From Bedellia somnulentella (taxonomy: Eukaryota > Arthropoda > Insecta > Lepidoptera > Bedelliidae), in the NCBI GenBank assembly GCA_963576735.1, contig OY755174.1:4960001-5024000 (forward strand): 64,000 nucleotides of DNA, written 5' to 3'. The first letter of the stretch is position 1, and each line of letters starts with the position of its first letter. Made by a program: the position numbers and the translations under genes. This document shows positions 52,040 through 63,767 of the stretch, one piece after another. The notes under the pieces were generated by a model. It ran no database searches and was not told the origin of the DNA. It saw nothing but the letters and a program-made list of their open reading frames with translations.

Positions 52040-54030
52040 GGAAAAACTGTTACAATAATTTTGAAGTACATCTACCAACCTTTGGAATATCATGATAATT
52101 CTATGTCGTCCAATTTTGAACTAAGTAGTAAAAGGGTTGAGTAATCTTTTTAAATAAGTTGGTGAACAATCTGTTAAACCCTTGTCAGAACTCGCAAATC
52201 AGTTTCGATGGGGATTTTTACTTTGAATTAGTCAATTTTGGTTCCTCATTTATCTTTATCAGTCATTTTACGTATCTATAATCGCCGCTTTACATCAAAA
52301 TTTATAATTTTAAGGGTATATGTAATATTAATAAAAAAAAACCCATTAAAGCACTATGTAGCCAATATTTATGTCACTTAAGTTAAGTGAAATTAAGCCT
52401 TCTAACAACATTTAGCTTCTCGTTAATTTACACAGAACATAAAAATCATCTGTAAAAGTAGGTAGGTACATAAGTTTTTGTAAATCATGTTAACTTCTTT
52501 GTCTGCTAGTTTCTTGATGCCAAATCATAGACGAAATTTATTTCAACATTTTTTAATTAATCTATTCGACAACTAAACCTATAATGACCTAATAATTTAT
52601 TTTAAAAAATCATATACAAACAAAAACGGATTAAAAAAAACAATTTTACACACATTTATACACACATTTATACATACTACATATTAACATACTACTCCTT
52701 TAAAATTATATCTAACCAATTCTAACCTTACAGCGACTAAAATATATTATGACGTGCTATTTATATGTTAAATTTGCCATAATTACACAAAGAGCCCCAA
52801 ATCAATTAGTTAATTATTTTATTAAAGAACAAATAAGAACTCTTTTGGGAATATTAATTCAATTAAAACAAGGAAACAGATATAGAAACCCCTTTTTCAC
52901 CGTCAGACATTTGTTTGTCATTTTTCACGGAAGTATTTTAAAAGGTGTCCGTGGCAAAGATTAAAGGGAACCACAGAAAATTCTTAATCTTGTTCAGGAG
53001 CAGCTGCCGGGTTTATTTAGATACGCAACATAGCTTGCTGCCTGACATTCCTTCTGACACTTCCAGAATAACAGATCGCTTTAAATGCCGACTGACAGAT
53101 GACACATTTCGACATTCTTCAACTTGTCGTTTCTGAAATACAGCTCCGCTCCTTTTTAATTCTGTCACGATGTACTAACAACAACCTCATCCTGCATTGG
53201 GTTTGGAATTAACAAGATAAACGCTTTTTGTGTCCCTGTCTTAAACTCATGTGAAAGAAAGAGTTGCACTGAATGTGTGCTTGAATTCGTTTCTACGTTT
53301 TGAGTATGTTTTGAAATACATTAACTATTCGTTTCAGAAGATATTCGACGTTGAGAAGATAGAAATAAGATTTGAATTTATTTAATACAAATTATATCGA
53401 TTGTAGTTTATTATTAAACTAAATGGGAGTAACAAAAAGGTACAAGTGTCAATCGTTTTCAATTATCAAAATACTTTTGCTACATTTGTTGGGATAAATG
53501 TTAATTTTGTGACCAAATACTGTTATGTTTTATTAAATAACCCAACTAAATGACTAATGAAAGTTTGTATTTCAGAAAACAGACATCAAAACAATTTTAC
53601 GCGTAAATTATTGCCATTTCAATGTTGGTCATTAATTTTGCTATTAATACAACTCGACGTTATTTAATGGACGGCTTTGAATTACAGCGATAAACATACA
53701 TAAATATGTTGTCAGATTCATTTTGGAATGATATTTACATATGCTTCTTCATTCTAAATCCGTTTAGTATGATTTATTTCTTATTTTCATTACGGCACAA
53801 AATAACTTGATTAAATGAATGTTAATCATAGGAAAGTTATCGAGATTATAGAGCAATTAATCAAATTAGTACCCCTACCACTACCACCCATGTATTTATT
53901 AATATTTACTAATATTTTAAATCAAAGTTAATAACAATGCTGGAATGATATCCCTCCTCCTATACGTGAAGCAAGTTGTCCATATACTTTTGAGCGAAAG
54001 TTCAAACGTTATTATTTATCGGGCCAACAT
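52040..54030. other. Unique non-coding DNA
   Basis: About 2 kb of AT-rich sequence without recognised repeats, RNAs or convincing open frames. Confidence 0.4.
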
Positions 54031-54034
54031 TATT

Positions 54035-54150
54035 TTCTTTACAATATTTTCGCCACACAACTTTATAAGAGGCCATGGAATTTCCAACTCTGATATTCTG
54101 GCTACTCCTTATTGGAATTAATAGCCATAAGTATATAGCCTAGGGTATAT
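54035..54150 (+). mobile_element. Degenerate SINE-like 3' part
   Basis: CGCCACACAACTTTATAAG, GGAATTTCCAACTCTGATA, CTGGCTACTCC and TTAATAGCCATAAGTATATA keep the SINE order. Strongly diverged. Confidence 0.5.
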
Positions 54151-54154
54151 TTGT

Positions 54155-55740
54155 ATGTACTTTGCTTTAATCTATAAAATTGATAACCAGCGAAATTCCA
54201 TACCTAGAGACCAAGAAAGTTTTAAACAATAAAAAGAACAAACGTAATGGATATTTAGCTAGTTATCGTCTTTATTTGACATTTAACCAGATAAAATAGA
54301 AGTCTACCATTAACTTACACCAAAAAATCACATCAATAAAACGTTTTAAAGGTTACATGTATCTCACAAAACACAGGTGTGTGAATAAATGAGCTCGATT
54401 AAATTCGTCACCTTACTCGAAAAGAGAGAATTACCTAACAACGTGGAAACTCTCCTGATGAACCCGCACTGAGTCGACCAAAATAATTGAGCCATTCATA
54501 AGGCTTGTGATAGCAGGCTCGATTCTCTAACAATGACTAATAAGAAGTTAATCCGCAAATAACTGGAATTGAAACAGAAGTGGGCCCGTCCGTGTGGGTA
54601 GGCCAGTGTCGATTTGTCTTTGTCGGCGTCACTGAACTCGTCAGAAATAGATTAAGCTTTCTTACTCCGTCTAATGGGGCTCATTTGTTTGGCTTTAAAA
54701 GAAAAATTGCACTTAAAATGTAGGAGATAGAGTCGTGTTGAGTTACGATTGTTTAAGTCTACTTGATTGCGTTCCTCGTGAAACCACTTGGCCGTTGTTT
54801 TATCTCGTGTTTTCAAACTCGGTTAACACCGCGTCGACTCGGGTTCTCGGGAAATTGCTTTTAATGGCTACTGGGGACTTCCATATACTTTTATGCAAAT
54901 TTCAAAGACTAAGACTTAACGCTTTTTTATAGACTTATAGTGGTTGATTGTGAAAAAATGATTAAAAGTCGTCTAAAGAATAATAAATAAAGGGAATAAA
55001 GTTATTTAGCGGAGTACGAATAGTGAAATTAACTATGTCTGCCTATCGCAATAATAGTTTACGTACAAATATTTGCCAATTTAAATACTAATGTCTAAAT
55101 GTAAATGCAAAAACGGAGGAACATTATAATGAATTGAAAAAGAGAGACTATTCATTCTTATTTGAAGTTGGTAACAAATTTTATGAACCACGCTTCAAGT
55201 ATTTCGTATTCATGACGAGCTGGATTTAATTCAAAGCAGAGAAAGAAATTAAAAATCTGTTCCGGAAAAAACTACCGCAAGTCTGGAAGTCTGTTATCCC
55301 CTACAATGCGAGATGAAGCAAGATATTAATATTTTATACCGCTCTCTATTAGCGTCGTTCAATTCCGCTCTCTTTAATACGACTTTGTTTTAAGATACTA
55401 AAACGTAAAGAAAGAACCAGATAGTCTAACAAATACAATTGAAATGTGAATTATGAAATCTCTTTTCTAGAGAAAAGATAATGGCTTATATCAAGAAATG
55501 TATTTATGATGTAGTGTGGGTGTAAAATTTTCTTTACGCTATAACATAACTCGTCTGAATCTTAACTCTCGTGGGTTGATTTGAGACTTATGATTTTTGT
55601 ATGTTAAACATAGCCTTTGTATTATAAGTAAAACAATGAAGGCGAAATAATGACGATGACCGTGGCTTAGTTTTTAAGAGAGTAGCTCTTAGGGCCGGTA
55701 GTCGCTGGATCTTATCCCGATGAGGGCAATAGTTTTATGA
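54155..55740. other. Unique non-coding DNA
   Basis: A GC-richer segment (54400-54860) without transposon relics or a supported frame; the rest is AT-rich. Nothing else recognised. Confidence 0.4.
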
Positions 55741-55744
55741 TTAA

Positions 55745-57075
55745 CTAGCTGTTCCCCGCGACTTCGTCCGCGTCAATTTGTGTTTTTAAATAAGAAATAA
55801 TATACCTTAAAGTACTTCTGGATATATAGTTGGCCGTGTGAAAAACAATCTTAGCCGTAAATATAAAAAAAAAACTACTACAAAATGAAAGTGTATTGAG
55901 TATTTCGGATGTTTTATTATTATTACACTTTGATGTACCATACATACATACATACATAGACTCAAGCCGTTAATTCCCATTGAGGTAGGCAGAGACTATT
56001 GATCGCCACTTCGTACGATCCTGGCAAACCTCTCTAGCTTTGTCTACATCCATCAATCTTTTCATACATACTCTTTTATTCTTCATACTTCGGACGCCTG
56101 CCTTTTTGAGCACACTCTCAATTTGGTCCAAGTCTGTCAAATCATACTTCGCAAAAACCAATAATACACTGAATTCTGAATTCTACAGTTCCGTAAAGAG
56201 AAGAGATACCAAGAAAACCGCGAAATCTAACTTTAAGTATTTATACAAAAACAAAAAAGAAATCATACCGCGATGTAGAATATATACAGTCAGCGCCAGC
56301 TAGTGTAAATTCATGACCAGAAAAAGAAATGTATTTGTTTCAACGACTATACCTCCAAACATAGATGATAGTACACGAATTTAAATGATGATTTGTTAAT
56401 CAATATTATTTTACTTACAACTATTCCTTATAAGGCTTAAACATAAGTTTCTCGAGCGGGTCACCTCGATCGCCGCGCCCGCCGGCCAGCTCAGCGTCTT
56501 GTCTTGCGCTTCATGCACGCGTGTCAATTTTGTTGCTGAGTAATTTTAAAATTGTATTATCTTCTTAGATGTTAATTTAAACGAAGTGATGTGAAGGACA
56601 ATTTTGTTCACATTTAAATACTCTTAATCAACAACACAATTGTTTTGATAAGGATTAATATTAGGTTGATAAAAAAAATATGCAAATAATTGGCAATAAT
56701 GCATTAATTTCGACCAAATTTGATTACCATAAAAATGGTTATAGTGAGTCAATCTTAAAAGGTAGACATATACTGTCGCATATTTAGTTCGTTCAAAGAG
56801 GAATAATTCTTCAATACATACTTTTTGGGTAACTTCAACCGTTTACGCAGGGCACACAACGGAAGCCTGCAAATATGGATAATTTTCCCCGTTTTTGCAA
56901 CATCTTTCGCTGATTTTCTGCTCCTATTAGTCGCAGCGTGAATATATATAGCCTAAAGCCTTCCTCAATAAATGGACTATCCAACAAAAAAAGATCTTTT
57001 CAATTTGATTGGGTAGTTCCTGAGATTCTAGCGTTCAAACAAACAAACTCTTCAGCTTTATAATATTAGTATAGA
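55745..57075 (-). mobile_element. Non-autonomous Helitron with nested RTE fragment
   Basis: Minus-strand 3' end: GCGGACGAAGTCGCGGGG..CTAG. Minus-strand 5' end: TCTATACTAATATTATAAAG, with TTTGTTTGTTTGAACG just inside. An RTE LINE fragment lies at 55937-56150. The interior around 56740-56890 (AAAGGTAGACATATACTG, GCACACAACGGAAGCC) is homologous to the interior of the other Helitron subfamily (about 490-610). No Rep/helicase gene. Confidence 0.7.
55937..56150 (-). mobile_element. RTE-clade LINE 3' fragment inside Helitron
   Basis: (CATA)n tail, AATTCCCATTGAGGTAGGCA, CGTACGATCCTGGCAAACC, GGACGCCTGCCTTTTTGAGC and CAATTTGGTCCAAG. The minus-strand frame reads DQIESVLKKAGVRSMKNKR..SAYLNGN without a break, so it is fairly recent. 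Confidence 0.85.
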
Positions 57076-58023
57076 TATGAAAAACGATTTCTCAGTCTTC
57101 AATACGGAGCTACTCCGCCAAAACAAAATAAAATGACAACACAAAATTTGATGAAAAAGATCAAGATATTTATTTAATTTATTAAGTCTTGTGGGTTTTG
57201 AATCTCGTCTCCGTAATAATTTATCTTAGCCTCATACTAAATTGCACGTTTTGATATTTAACATTAACCTAACTTTTATATTATGATCTACCACAAGGAA
57301 AACGAAATATATAAAACAGTTTACATTTTCTGAACTGAAGTATTTAAAATATTGTTTATTTTTTACGTAAACTTTTACAAAGCTTCTTCGACAAATTTGC
57401 AAAAACTGCAATAAATACACATGCCACATAAAAATAACTGCAGAAAAGAAACTGACTTACAACCGCAAATCAAAGCAATATAAATATTCAGATAAAGTAA
57501 TATACAGCATGTTGATTTTATTGACGATACCCAGCATGAAATAAGCGTGAAGTAGTCTGCCAACCGACCACCCAAGGAGACAGTAACTTCGCGACAGAAC
57601 GAAGCATTCGTTCCGATTGATATATTGAAAAGAGCCGCCAGTGGAAGGGCTAAAAGGATACACGTCAAGACAAGGAAAAGTAGGTAAATTCACACTTCAT
57701 TAGACTTTCTGCAGTTTGGAGTATTTAGCTTTGCGGTTTGGTTTAATGAATGGTTTATTGGTGGACAAGAAGATAATGTTGATGGATTAAGTATATTTTG
57801 TTGAAATTAAGTGTTTTTTTCTTATCCCTGTAAGGACTTTTATCCAGTACCAAATTGTCTATTTCTGTTGTTTCAGAATGCAATGGCTTAGCTTAAAATC
57901 TAAAATTCTAATTTACTACTAGATCTTTAGCCATATGATTATGAAAAATAGTCATATCTATCTCGCACAACGTACAATAACACGTGATGCAGCCTCGTCT
58001 ATGCCAATACATTTTATTAAATA
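57076..58023. other. Unique non-coding DNA
   Basis: Short minus-strand frames (57232-57693) show no recognisable product. No repeat family identified. Confidence 0.4.
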
Positions 58024-59335
58024 CTAGTGGATCGTCCCAGCTTCGCACGGGTAGCGTTGTTTTTTAAATATCTGAGGTTTTTTTCTTCAGTCACTGCTCA
58101 AGCGTTGTGAAATTTAGCGCAATGTTTTCAATTTATTAAATTTATAGCACTCCCTGAACATTGTAGTTTGGTAATTTTGAATGCGCTTTTATGAACGGTT
58201 CAGTATTTCCGTTGATTAGCAAATTTTGGAATAAAACGCTATGACGTATTTATAACAATCTAAAAAAGAAATCATTACGTGATGTAGGATGCAATTGCTG
58301 GCGCCATCTAGTATGTGATATGTAAATTAGTAACGATTTGGTTTTGGTCACGGGCGCGATGGCTTATTTCATGTATAATTTCGGTGTTTCTCTACCGATT
58401 TCTAGGATTCTTTTTTTATTGAATAGGTAAAAATATAACCTTTTTTAAATTAGGGATAAATGAGAGTATTTTAAACGTAATAGTAAACAAATACAATCAG
58501 AATGCTCCGAACTGCTAAGCTGTCAGAAGTTACACGTGTTATTGTGAGTCAACCATAAAAGATAGACATATACTGTTGCGAGATTTTTTTTAGACAATTT
58601 TATGAAGAATATTCCCGTCAAACATGATTTCTATGTAAGTTTAACCAGCAACCGTGATAGCCCAGTGGGTAGAACACTCGGTTATCGTGCAAACGACTAG
58701 TGTTCAAATCCTGGGTCGGGCCTACACCAATTTGTCTTTTCTAAAGACATAGGTGTGGTTAATTTATCATGGTTGTTAACGGTGAGGGAAAACATCGTCA
58801 GGAAACCCACATGGCTGAGTTGTACTTAGTCATGTGACAGTGTATTCGTACAAAACGGCGATAGGCCTGCCCCCTATCACGTGAGTACACTGTCCATGCA
58901 AAACGTGGGTACTCTGAACACCAGTTCCATTAGTACCTCTGCCAACCCCTTCGGGGATATTCGGCGTGAACGTTTATGTTATGTTATGTTATGTTTAACC
59001 ATTAAGGCTGCACACGCGACAGAAGCTTAAAAAATGGAGTAACTTCTCCCGTTTTCCCAAAATCTCCCAAAATTCTCCTTCACTAATCTGCTGAAAAGGA
59101 TACTATAACCTGCCCAGGAGTATCAAAAATAATTTTACCAAGTTTCGTTAAAATCCGTCAAGTAGTTTTTGTTTCCATAAGGAACATACAAACCGACAGA
59201 CAGACAGACAGACAAAAATTTTACTGATTACATTTTTGGCATCAGTATCGATCACTAATCACCCCCTGATAGTTATTTTGAAAATATATTTCATGTACAG
59301 AATTGACCTCCCTACAAATTTATTATAAGTATAGA
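58024..59335 (-). mobile_element. Non-autonomous Helitron, 'GCACGGG' 3'-end subfamily
   Basis: Second copy of the element at 13-914, with the same termini (minus strand TCTATACTTATAATAAAT to CTAG) and colinear interior. It carries one extra insertion, the tRNA-headed SINE at 58648-58992. Without it the two copies are close in length. Non-coding. Confidence 0.75.
58648..58992 (+). mobile_element. tRNA-headed SINE with 9-bp TSD, nested in Helitron
   Basis: Flanked by GTTTAACCA at 58639-58647 and 58993-59001. The sister Helitron has the empty site near 570-580 (TTTAACCATTAAGG). Head GCAACCGTGATAGCCCAG, B box GTTCAAATCC, TTATG tail. A small deletion has removed most of the body hairpin (CACCAGTTCCATTAG). 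Confidence 0.9.
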
Positions 59336-59922
59336 TATAGATTTATTCAGAGCCAGAACGTGGGTCAAAATTCATGTTATAGTGTCTTTTTTCTGTATGT
59401 ATTTTACGTGTTAATTGTTACTTTGTCAATGCATTGAATAACATGTTTTCTTTCTTCCTATTAATATAAATTCTATATCTAGATAGATCTTTAAAGAAAA
59501 ATGAACAATAAAATGTATAAAACAGTCTGCATACGGCAAGAAGTGTAATTAAGTTTAATTCTTATAAACAGCGTTAATTTCGACTCAGCGGGCCACGGAA
59601 CATGGTTTCTCACGCGACGACATCAAGGTGATAGTGTCTTTGATGCAAACATCAATAGACTTGACTTTATTTGAAGTAAGTATGAGTAGTTACACCGTTA
59701 AATCATATGTAAGGCGAATTTATATTGAAATAATGAAATATGTTTTGAATAGTCAAATTATTGCAGTATTAGTGGTTATATGTAAGTACTAACTTTATAA
59801 ATAACAAATGATAAAAACATGGCAGATGGCTTAAAAAGCTAGTAATTATTATAAGTAGACATTCTTTGGGACATAAGCTAGAACTAAACTAGGAAAAGAA
59901 GCTCTTTTTGATGTCACGCGAT
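59336..59922. other. Unique non-coding DNA
   Basis: No recognised repeat or gene. Confidence 0.4.
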
Positions 59923-60170
59923 GTTGCCGTGTAGTGCCGGCTTAGAATGTCACTACCCCTTTCTACCCACGGGTATCGTAAGAGGAGGCTAAGGATATCG
60001 GGCTTTTTTAAGTAGTTTTTGGGCGATGCGGTTGGAAAACCATCACCAACGACACTTCTGTATTTCAAACATCTTGTTGCCTATCAACTGCCAAATGTGG
60101 TGGAGGAGTTTCCTGCTCTGATACTCTGCCTTGGAATTTTTTGGAAATTATTGCCGTGAGTATATGTTTG
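59923..60170 (+). mobile_element. SINE-like repeat
   Basis: GTTGCCGTGTAGTGCCGGC head, TACCCACGGGTATCGTAAG, GGGCGATGCGGTTGG, ending CCGTGAGTATATGTTTG. The tail region continues irregularly (TATG)n to about 60200. It belongs to the variant with CCCACGGGT. Confidence 0.85.
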
Positions 60171-60237
60171 TATCTATGTTAGCAGTATGTATGTATGTAC
60201 TAAGATATAGAGACGGATAACGAGAATGCAGCAAGAC

Positions 60238-60777
60238 TTAAACCAACGTGTCTTGGCAGGAAAAAATAATGAGACTCGAAAGATGGTTATAGTCTATGTC
60301 CTCGGTGACAGCTAGTACTGTGGTAACTGTTGGTGGCAAAAGTCTGAGCCACAGTAGTTTAATGGTTTCGTCGCCGATTTTGTTTCTGCCGAGGACTCGC
60401 ATTTTCCGTAGCAATTGTGATGGTTTTTGATCGCCTAGTTCCATGTTTGTTAGTAACTTCTCAAATTGCTGGTGTTCGGATTCTTCATAGCAATCAATTA
60501 GACGCTCCTTAATGGATTTGTATTTTTCTGTGGTTGGCGGTGATGAAATTAGGTCATTGACCTGTAGTATTTCTTCTTTGGACACCTTGGCTATTACCAT
60601 ATTGTATTTGTAATCGTCTCCTTGTTTTTGTGGTGCCAATGTAGCTTCCAATTGCGTGAACCATAATCGCGGTTGATCCTTCCAAAATTCCGGAATTCGG
60701 GATAAAACTGAGGTGCCAGCTGCTATTTCTAATGTTTCTTGTTGACTTCCATTTGTTTTGCACGGTGACTGCGCCAT
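60238..60777 (-). pseudogene. Truncated Ty3/gypsy-type Gag fragment
   Basis: A 179-residue frame beginning at an ATG. Around residues 30-50 it shows the pattern P-x-F-W-x-x-x-P-x-x-W-F-x-Q-x-E. It then shows ISSPPTTEKY (~77-86), KERLIDCYEESEHQQFEKLL, the acidic GDQKPSQLLRKMRVL (~115-129), and LLWLRLLPPTVTTVLA (~141-156). This is the N-terminal Gag domain common in insect Ty3/gypsy retrotransposons, which forms the particle that packages the RNA. The frame ends soon after, in unrelated sequence (IIFSCQDTLV), where the family would continue with ADxAD.. and a zinc-knuckle. No protease, RT or LTR is seen nearby, so this is a broken remnant between two SINEs. It may have been picked up by recombination. 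Confidence 0.75.
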
Positions 60778-60850
60778 GTTGCGTATATTCCATCACGTCG
60801 GAAAAGATTTACTAACTATTGCAAGTCGGATATATTTGAAACATAAGGAG

Positions 60851-61087
60851 TACATACATACATACATATACTCACGGTTATAAATCCCGAGAAGGGGTAG
60901 CCAGAGCCAAGGAATTAGAAATTCCACAGCCACTTTTGGAAAGTTGAGTGGGGAAAAGATGGTAAAGTAAAGGTCTCCAACCGCATCGCCCAAAATCCCT
61001 TAAAAGCCCCAATACCGTTAGTCGCCTCTTACGTACACCCACCGGAAGAAATGAGGTAGTACTATTCTAAGCCGACACTACACAACT
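60851..61087 (-). mobile_element. SINE-like repeat
   Basis: TACATACATACATATACTCA tail, GAGAAGGGGTAGCCAGAGCC, AGGTCTCCAACCGCATCGCCC, CGCCTCTTACGTACACCCACC, ending GACACTACACAAC. Near full length. Confidence 0.9.
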
Positions 61088-61361
61088 AAGCACACACACA
61101 TAAGGGGTACCGGTATCAAAACAACTTTTAAGAAAATTAGCTTATTTAACTAGTGCCAGATTATACTGCATTTTTTTATTAAATTGGCAGTATTTGTTTA
61201 GTAGGTCCAATTTGATATAAAAAAAACTATAAACCATAACTCTCAGCGGATTGCTATAGACCTAAGCGACTCGCATCGGTAAAATAACATAATTATAAAC
61301 CCAAAATGGCAACACATGCAAATTCATAGATTCATGCTGGAACTGTAATGTTTTTCTTTAA

Positions 61362-62030
61362 ATGGTAGGAAAGTGGAACAAGTGAAAGAGTTCGTATATC
61401 TGGGAAGTTTTTTTACTAGGGAAGAAAAGTGTGATGAAGACATTGAAAGAAGAGTGAAAAAGGGTAATGCGGTAAATGGAGCACTGGATAGTCTAATGTC
61501 TAGTCAATCGGTGTCCGAAAAGGCCCGAATGGCTGTGCATGATGCTGTTCTTGTTCTTGCGCTTATGAATGACAGAGAATGTTGGGTGTGGCAGAAGAAG
61601 CATGAAAGCAGAGTGAATGCAGTAGAAATGAGGTCCCTCAGAAAAGTTTGTGATGTGAGGTTATTTGATCGTGTAAAGAAAGACGTGATTCGTGAAAGGT
61701 GTGGTGTAAAAGATGATTTTGTAGAAAGATAGAAAAAGGAATGTTGAGATAGTTTGGGCATATAGAGAGAATGGATGAAAGTAAATTGGTGAAAGATATA
61801 TATAGACCCAATGTGGAAGGTAATGTTAGTAGAGGACGACCTCGGAGGACACATTTGGAAATGTGCTCAAAAAGGAAGGTGTCCGAAGTATGAAGAATAA
61901 AAGAGCATGTCTGAAAAGGTTGATGGATGTGAATGAAGATAGAGAAGTTTGCCAGGATCGTACAAAGTATACAATCGATAGTCTCTGCCTACCCCAATGG
62001 GAATCAAAGGCATGACAATATGTATGTATG
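61362..62030 (+). pseudogene. RTE-clade LINE C-terminal region, frameshifted
   Basis: Open from about 61373 to 61732: VKEFVYLGSFFTRE, RRVKKGNAVNGALDSL, ECWVWQKKHES, RSLRKVCDVRLFDRVKKD. A small deletion at about 61722-61728 then shifts the frame. A TAG replaces Trp in the MLRWFGH block, and about 12 bp are missing after AGGACACATTTGG. Later blocks (AAAAAGGAAGGTGTCCGAAG, GATAGTCTCTGCCTACCCC) remain, and the tail is a short (TATG)n. Non-functional; no RT core. Confidence 0.85.
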
Positions 62031-62031
62031 A

Positions 62032-62450
62032 CAAGGTGCGTTACAAAAGGAGAAAAAGTTTCAAAGCTCATTCTAACCGCAATATGCAGATAGTTTCGAT
62101 TTAATTATTTTAGCACATTTTAAGGACGTAATTTTATATATGATGTTTACGTTTCTCGTGAGCCCGTTTATTTGAAGGTCTAATCTTGCTGTTTAAATAT
62201 TTCATTATCGAATTATCCGTATTGCAAGAAAAAATTAAACCTTTTGTATCAAAGTTAGCTCACCCAAAGATATTTTTCTCTATATAATTTTGAGTTCACA
62301 AATAGGAATGAATAGTTTATTGTTCTAATACAAAATAGGTTGTAATGTAAAAGTGCTTACTTTTACGAAACACAACTTGTTTCATTTGATTTCCTTGTCG
62401 TGAAAAAACACTTTGTTTCTTTTCTGAGAAGTTCCATAACAGGATCGGGT
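62032..62450. other. Unique non-coding DNA before the gap
   Basis: No recognised feature. Ends in AACAGGATCGGGT immediately before the run of N. Confidence 0.4.
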
Positions 62451-62650
62451 NNNNNNNNNNNNNNNNNNNNNNNNNNNNNNNNNNNNNNNNNNNNNNNNNN
62501 NNNNNNNNNNNNNNNNNNNNNNNNNNNNNNNNNNNNNNNNNNNNNNNNNNNNNNNNNNNNNNNNNNNNNNNNNNNNNNNNNNNNNNNNNNNNNNNNNNNN
62601 NNNNNNNNNNNNNNNNNNNNNNNNNNNNNNNNNNNNNNNNNNNNNNNNNN
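62451..62650. other. Assembly gap (200 N)
   Basis: Exactly 200 N's. The 13 bases on the left edge (AACAGGATCGGGT, 62438-62450) are repeated on the right edge (62651-62663). The contigs therefore overlap, and the true gap may be zero or a tandem/palindromic structure may have collapsed there. Confidence 0.95.
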
Positions 62651-62781
62651 AACAGGATCGGGTGGCAATCATTTTAACGTTTACTTTGTTACGTTGTGTC
62701 ACTTTCCATGGCGGAAAACAAAATATAAGGCGGTACAGTTTTCAAGGGGTAACTAAATAAATACAACTTGTTTTTTTATAC

Positions 62782-63006
62782 TGCTGTGTAGTATCGGCTC
62801 TGCTGTGTAGTGTCGGCTTAGAATACGCCGGAGCCGGTGGGTGTACGTAAGAGGCGACTAACGGTATTGGGGCTTTTAAGGGAGTTTTGGGCGATGCGGT
62901 TGGATACCCATCACCAACAATCTTTATTTTACCATCATTTCCCCTTTCAACTTTCCAAAAGTGGCTGAGGAATTTTTAATTTCTTAGCTCTGGCTACCCC
63001 TTTTTC
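62782..63006 (+). mobile_element. SINE-like repeat with partly doubled head
   Basis: CTGCTGTGTAGTATCGGCT is followed at once by CTGCTGTGTAGTGTCGGCT, so the head is present twice. Then CGGTGGGTGTACGTAAGAGG, GGGCGATGCGGTTGG and GTGGCTGAGG, ending at CTGGCTACCCC. The (TATG)n tail is missing. Confidence 0.85.
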
Positions 63007-63127
63007 ACTTACACACACAGGGTAAGAATGCTTTCTAAGTTAATGTAGAGAAAAAGATATTCGAAGTAAACTATCGTACGCCTTCAAAAAGACAATTATG
63101 CTTGTGAGTATACTTGAGACAACCTAT

Positions 63128-63336
63128 CTTTACCTTCACTCACAAATCTCAAAATGGGAGTAGTCAGAACTTAAAATTAAAAATATCTACCTTTGGTTGT
63201 TATTCTGAAATAAACATAGTCAGTGATGGGTTTTCTTTCAACTTTATCGCCCATCCAACAACAAAAAACCCAAATACCCTTAGTTGCCTCAAACGACTCA
63301 CACAGGACAAATTGATTAAGCCGGCACTACATCATG
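63128..63336 (-). mobile_element. Degenerate SINE-like repeat
   Basis: TTCACTCACAAATCTCAAAA, GGGAGTAGTCAGAAC, TTTATCGCCCATCC, CCCTTAGTTGCCTC and AAGCCGGCACTACA. Strongly diverged, full order kept. Confidence 0.7.
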
Positions 63337-63339
63337 GTT

Positions 63340-63765
63340 ATATTTCTTAAATAAGAAAGAAATCCTTAAGAAATGAATAATTTTAAATGTAACTTGAAAT
63401 CCGAATAGGTAAATTATTAAATTAAAACATCTTCAAAGGGAACGAAATTATTGAAACTGCGCAGAATGCAAATTGTCATTTGTTTTTTTTATTTACTAGA
63501 TCTATTGAATATTTTTTATGAAATAAATGACTTATCATTATCAATATATGTAAGTAGAATGACTAAGGTGAACAAATTAAGTAAGTACCATTACCAAATG
63601 CCTGTGCCTTCGGAAATACAATGCATTTGCACTGAAAAATAATATGGACTCCACCATTTCGCTCTATGGAAACCTATGGAAAATATTATAAATTCTTGAA
63701 GAAGTGCTTTAGTGCATGATTTGTGGTTTAAAATAAATCTACATCTACATTAATTTCACTACTAC
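63340..63765. other. Unique non-coding DNA
   Basis: No recognised repeat or gene. A 63-codon frame (63451-63642) has no support. Confidence 0.35.
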
Positions 63766-63767
63766 TT

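Noticed and set aside
60793..60993. Recurrent peptide 'GDAVGD..P..VAVEFLIP..LWLPLLGIY' in SINE copies
   Set aside because: It is a chance translation of the non-coding SINE. The frame is not preserved among copies.
61504..61854. Minus-strand frames opposite RTE LINE copies (also near 21412-21703, 40849-41043, 45717-46077)
   Set aside because: Recurrent antisense frames of the RTE coding sequence. They recur only because the LINE recurs.
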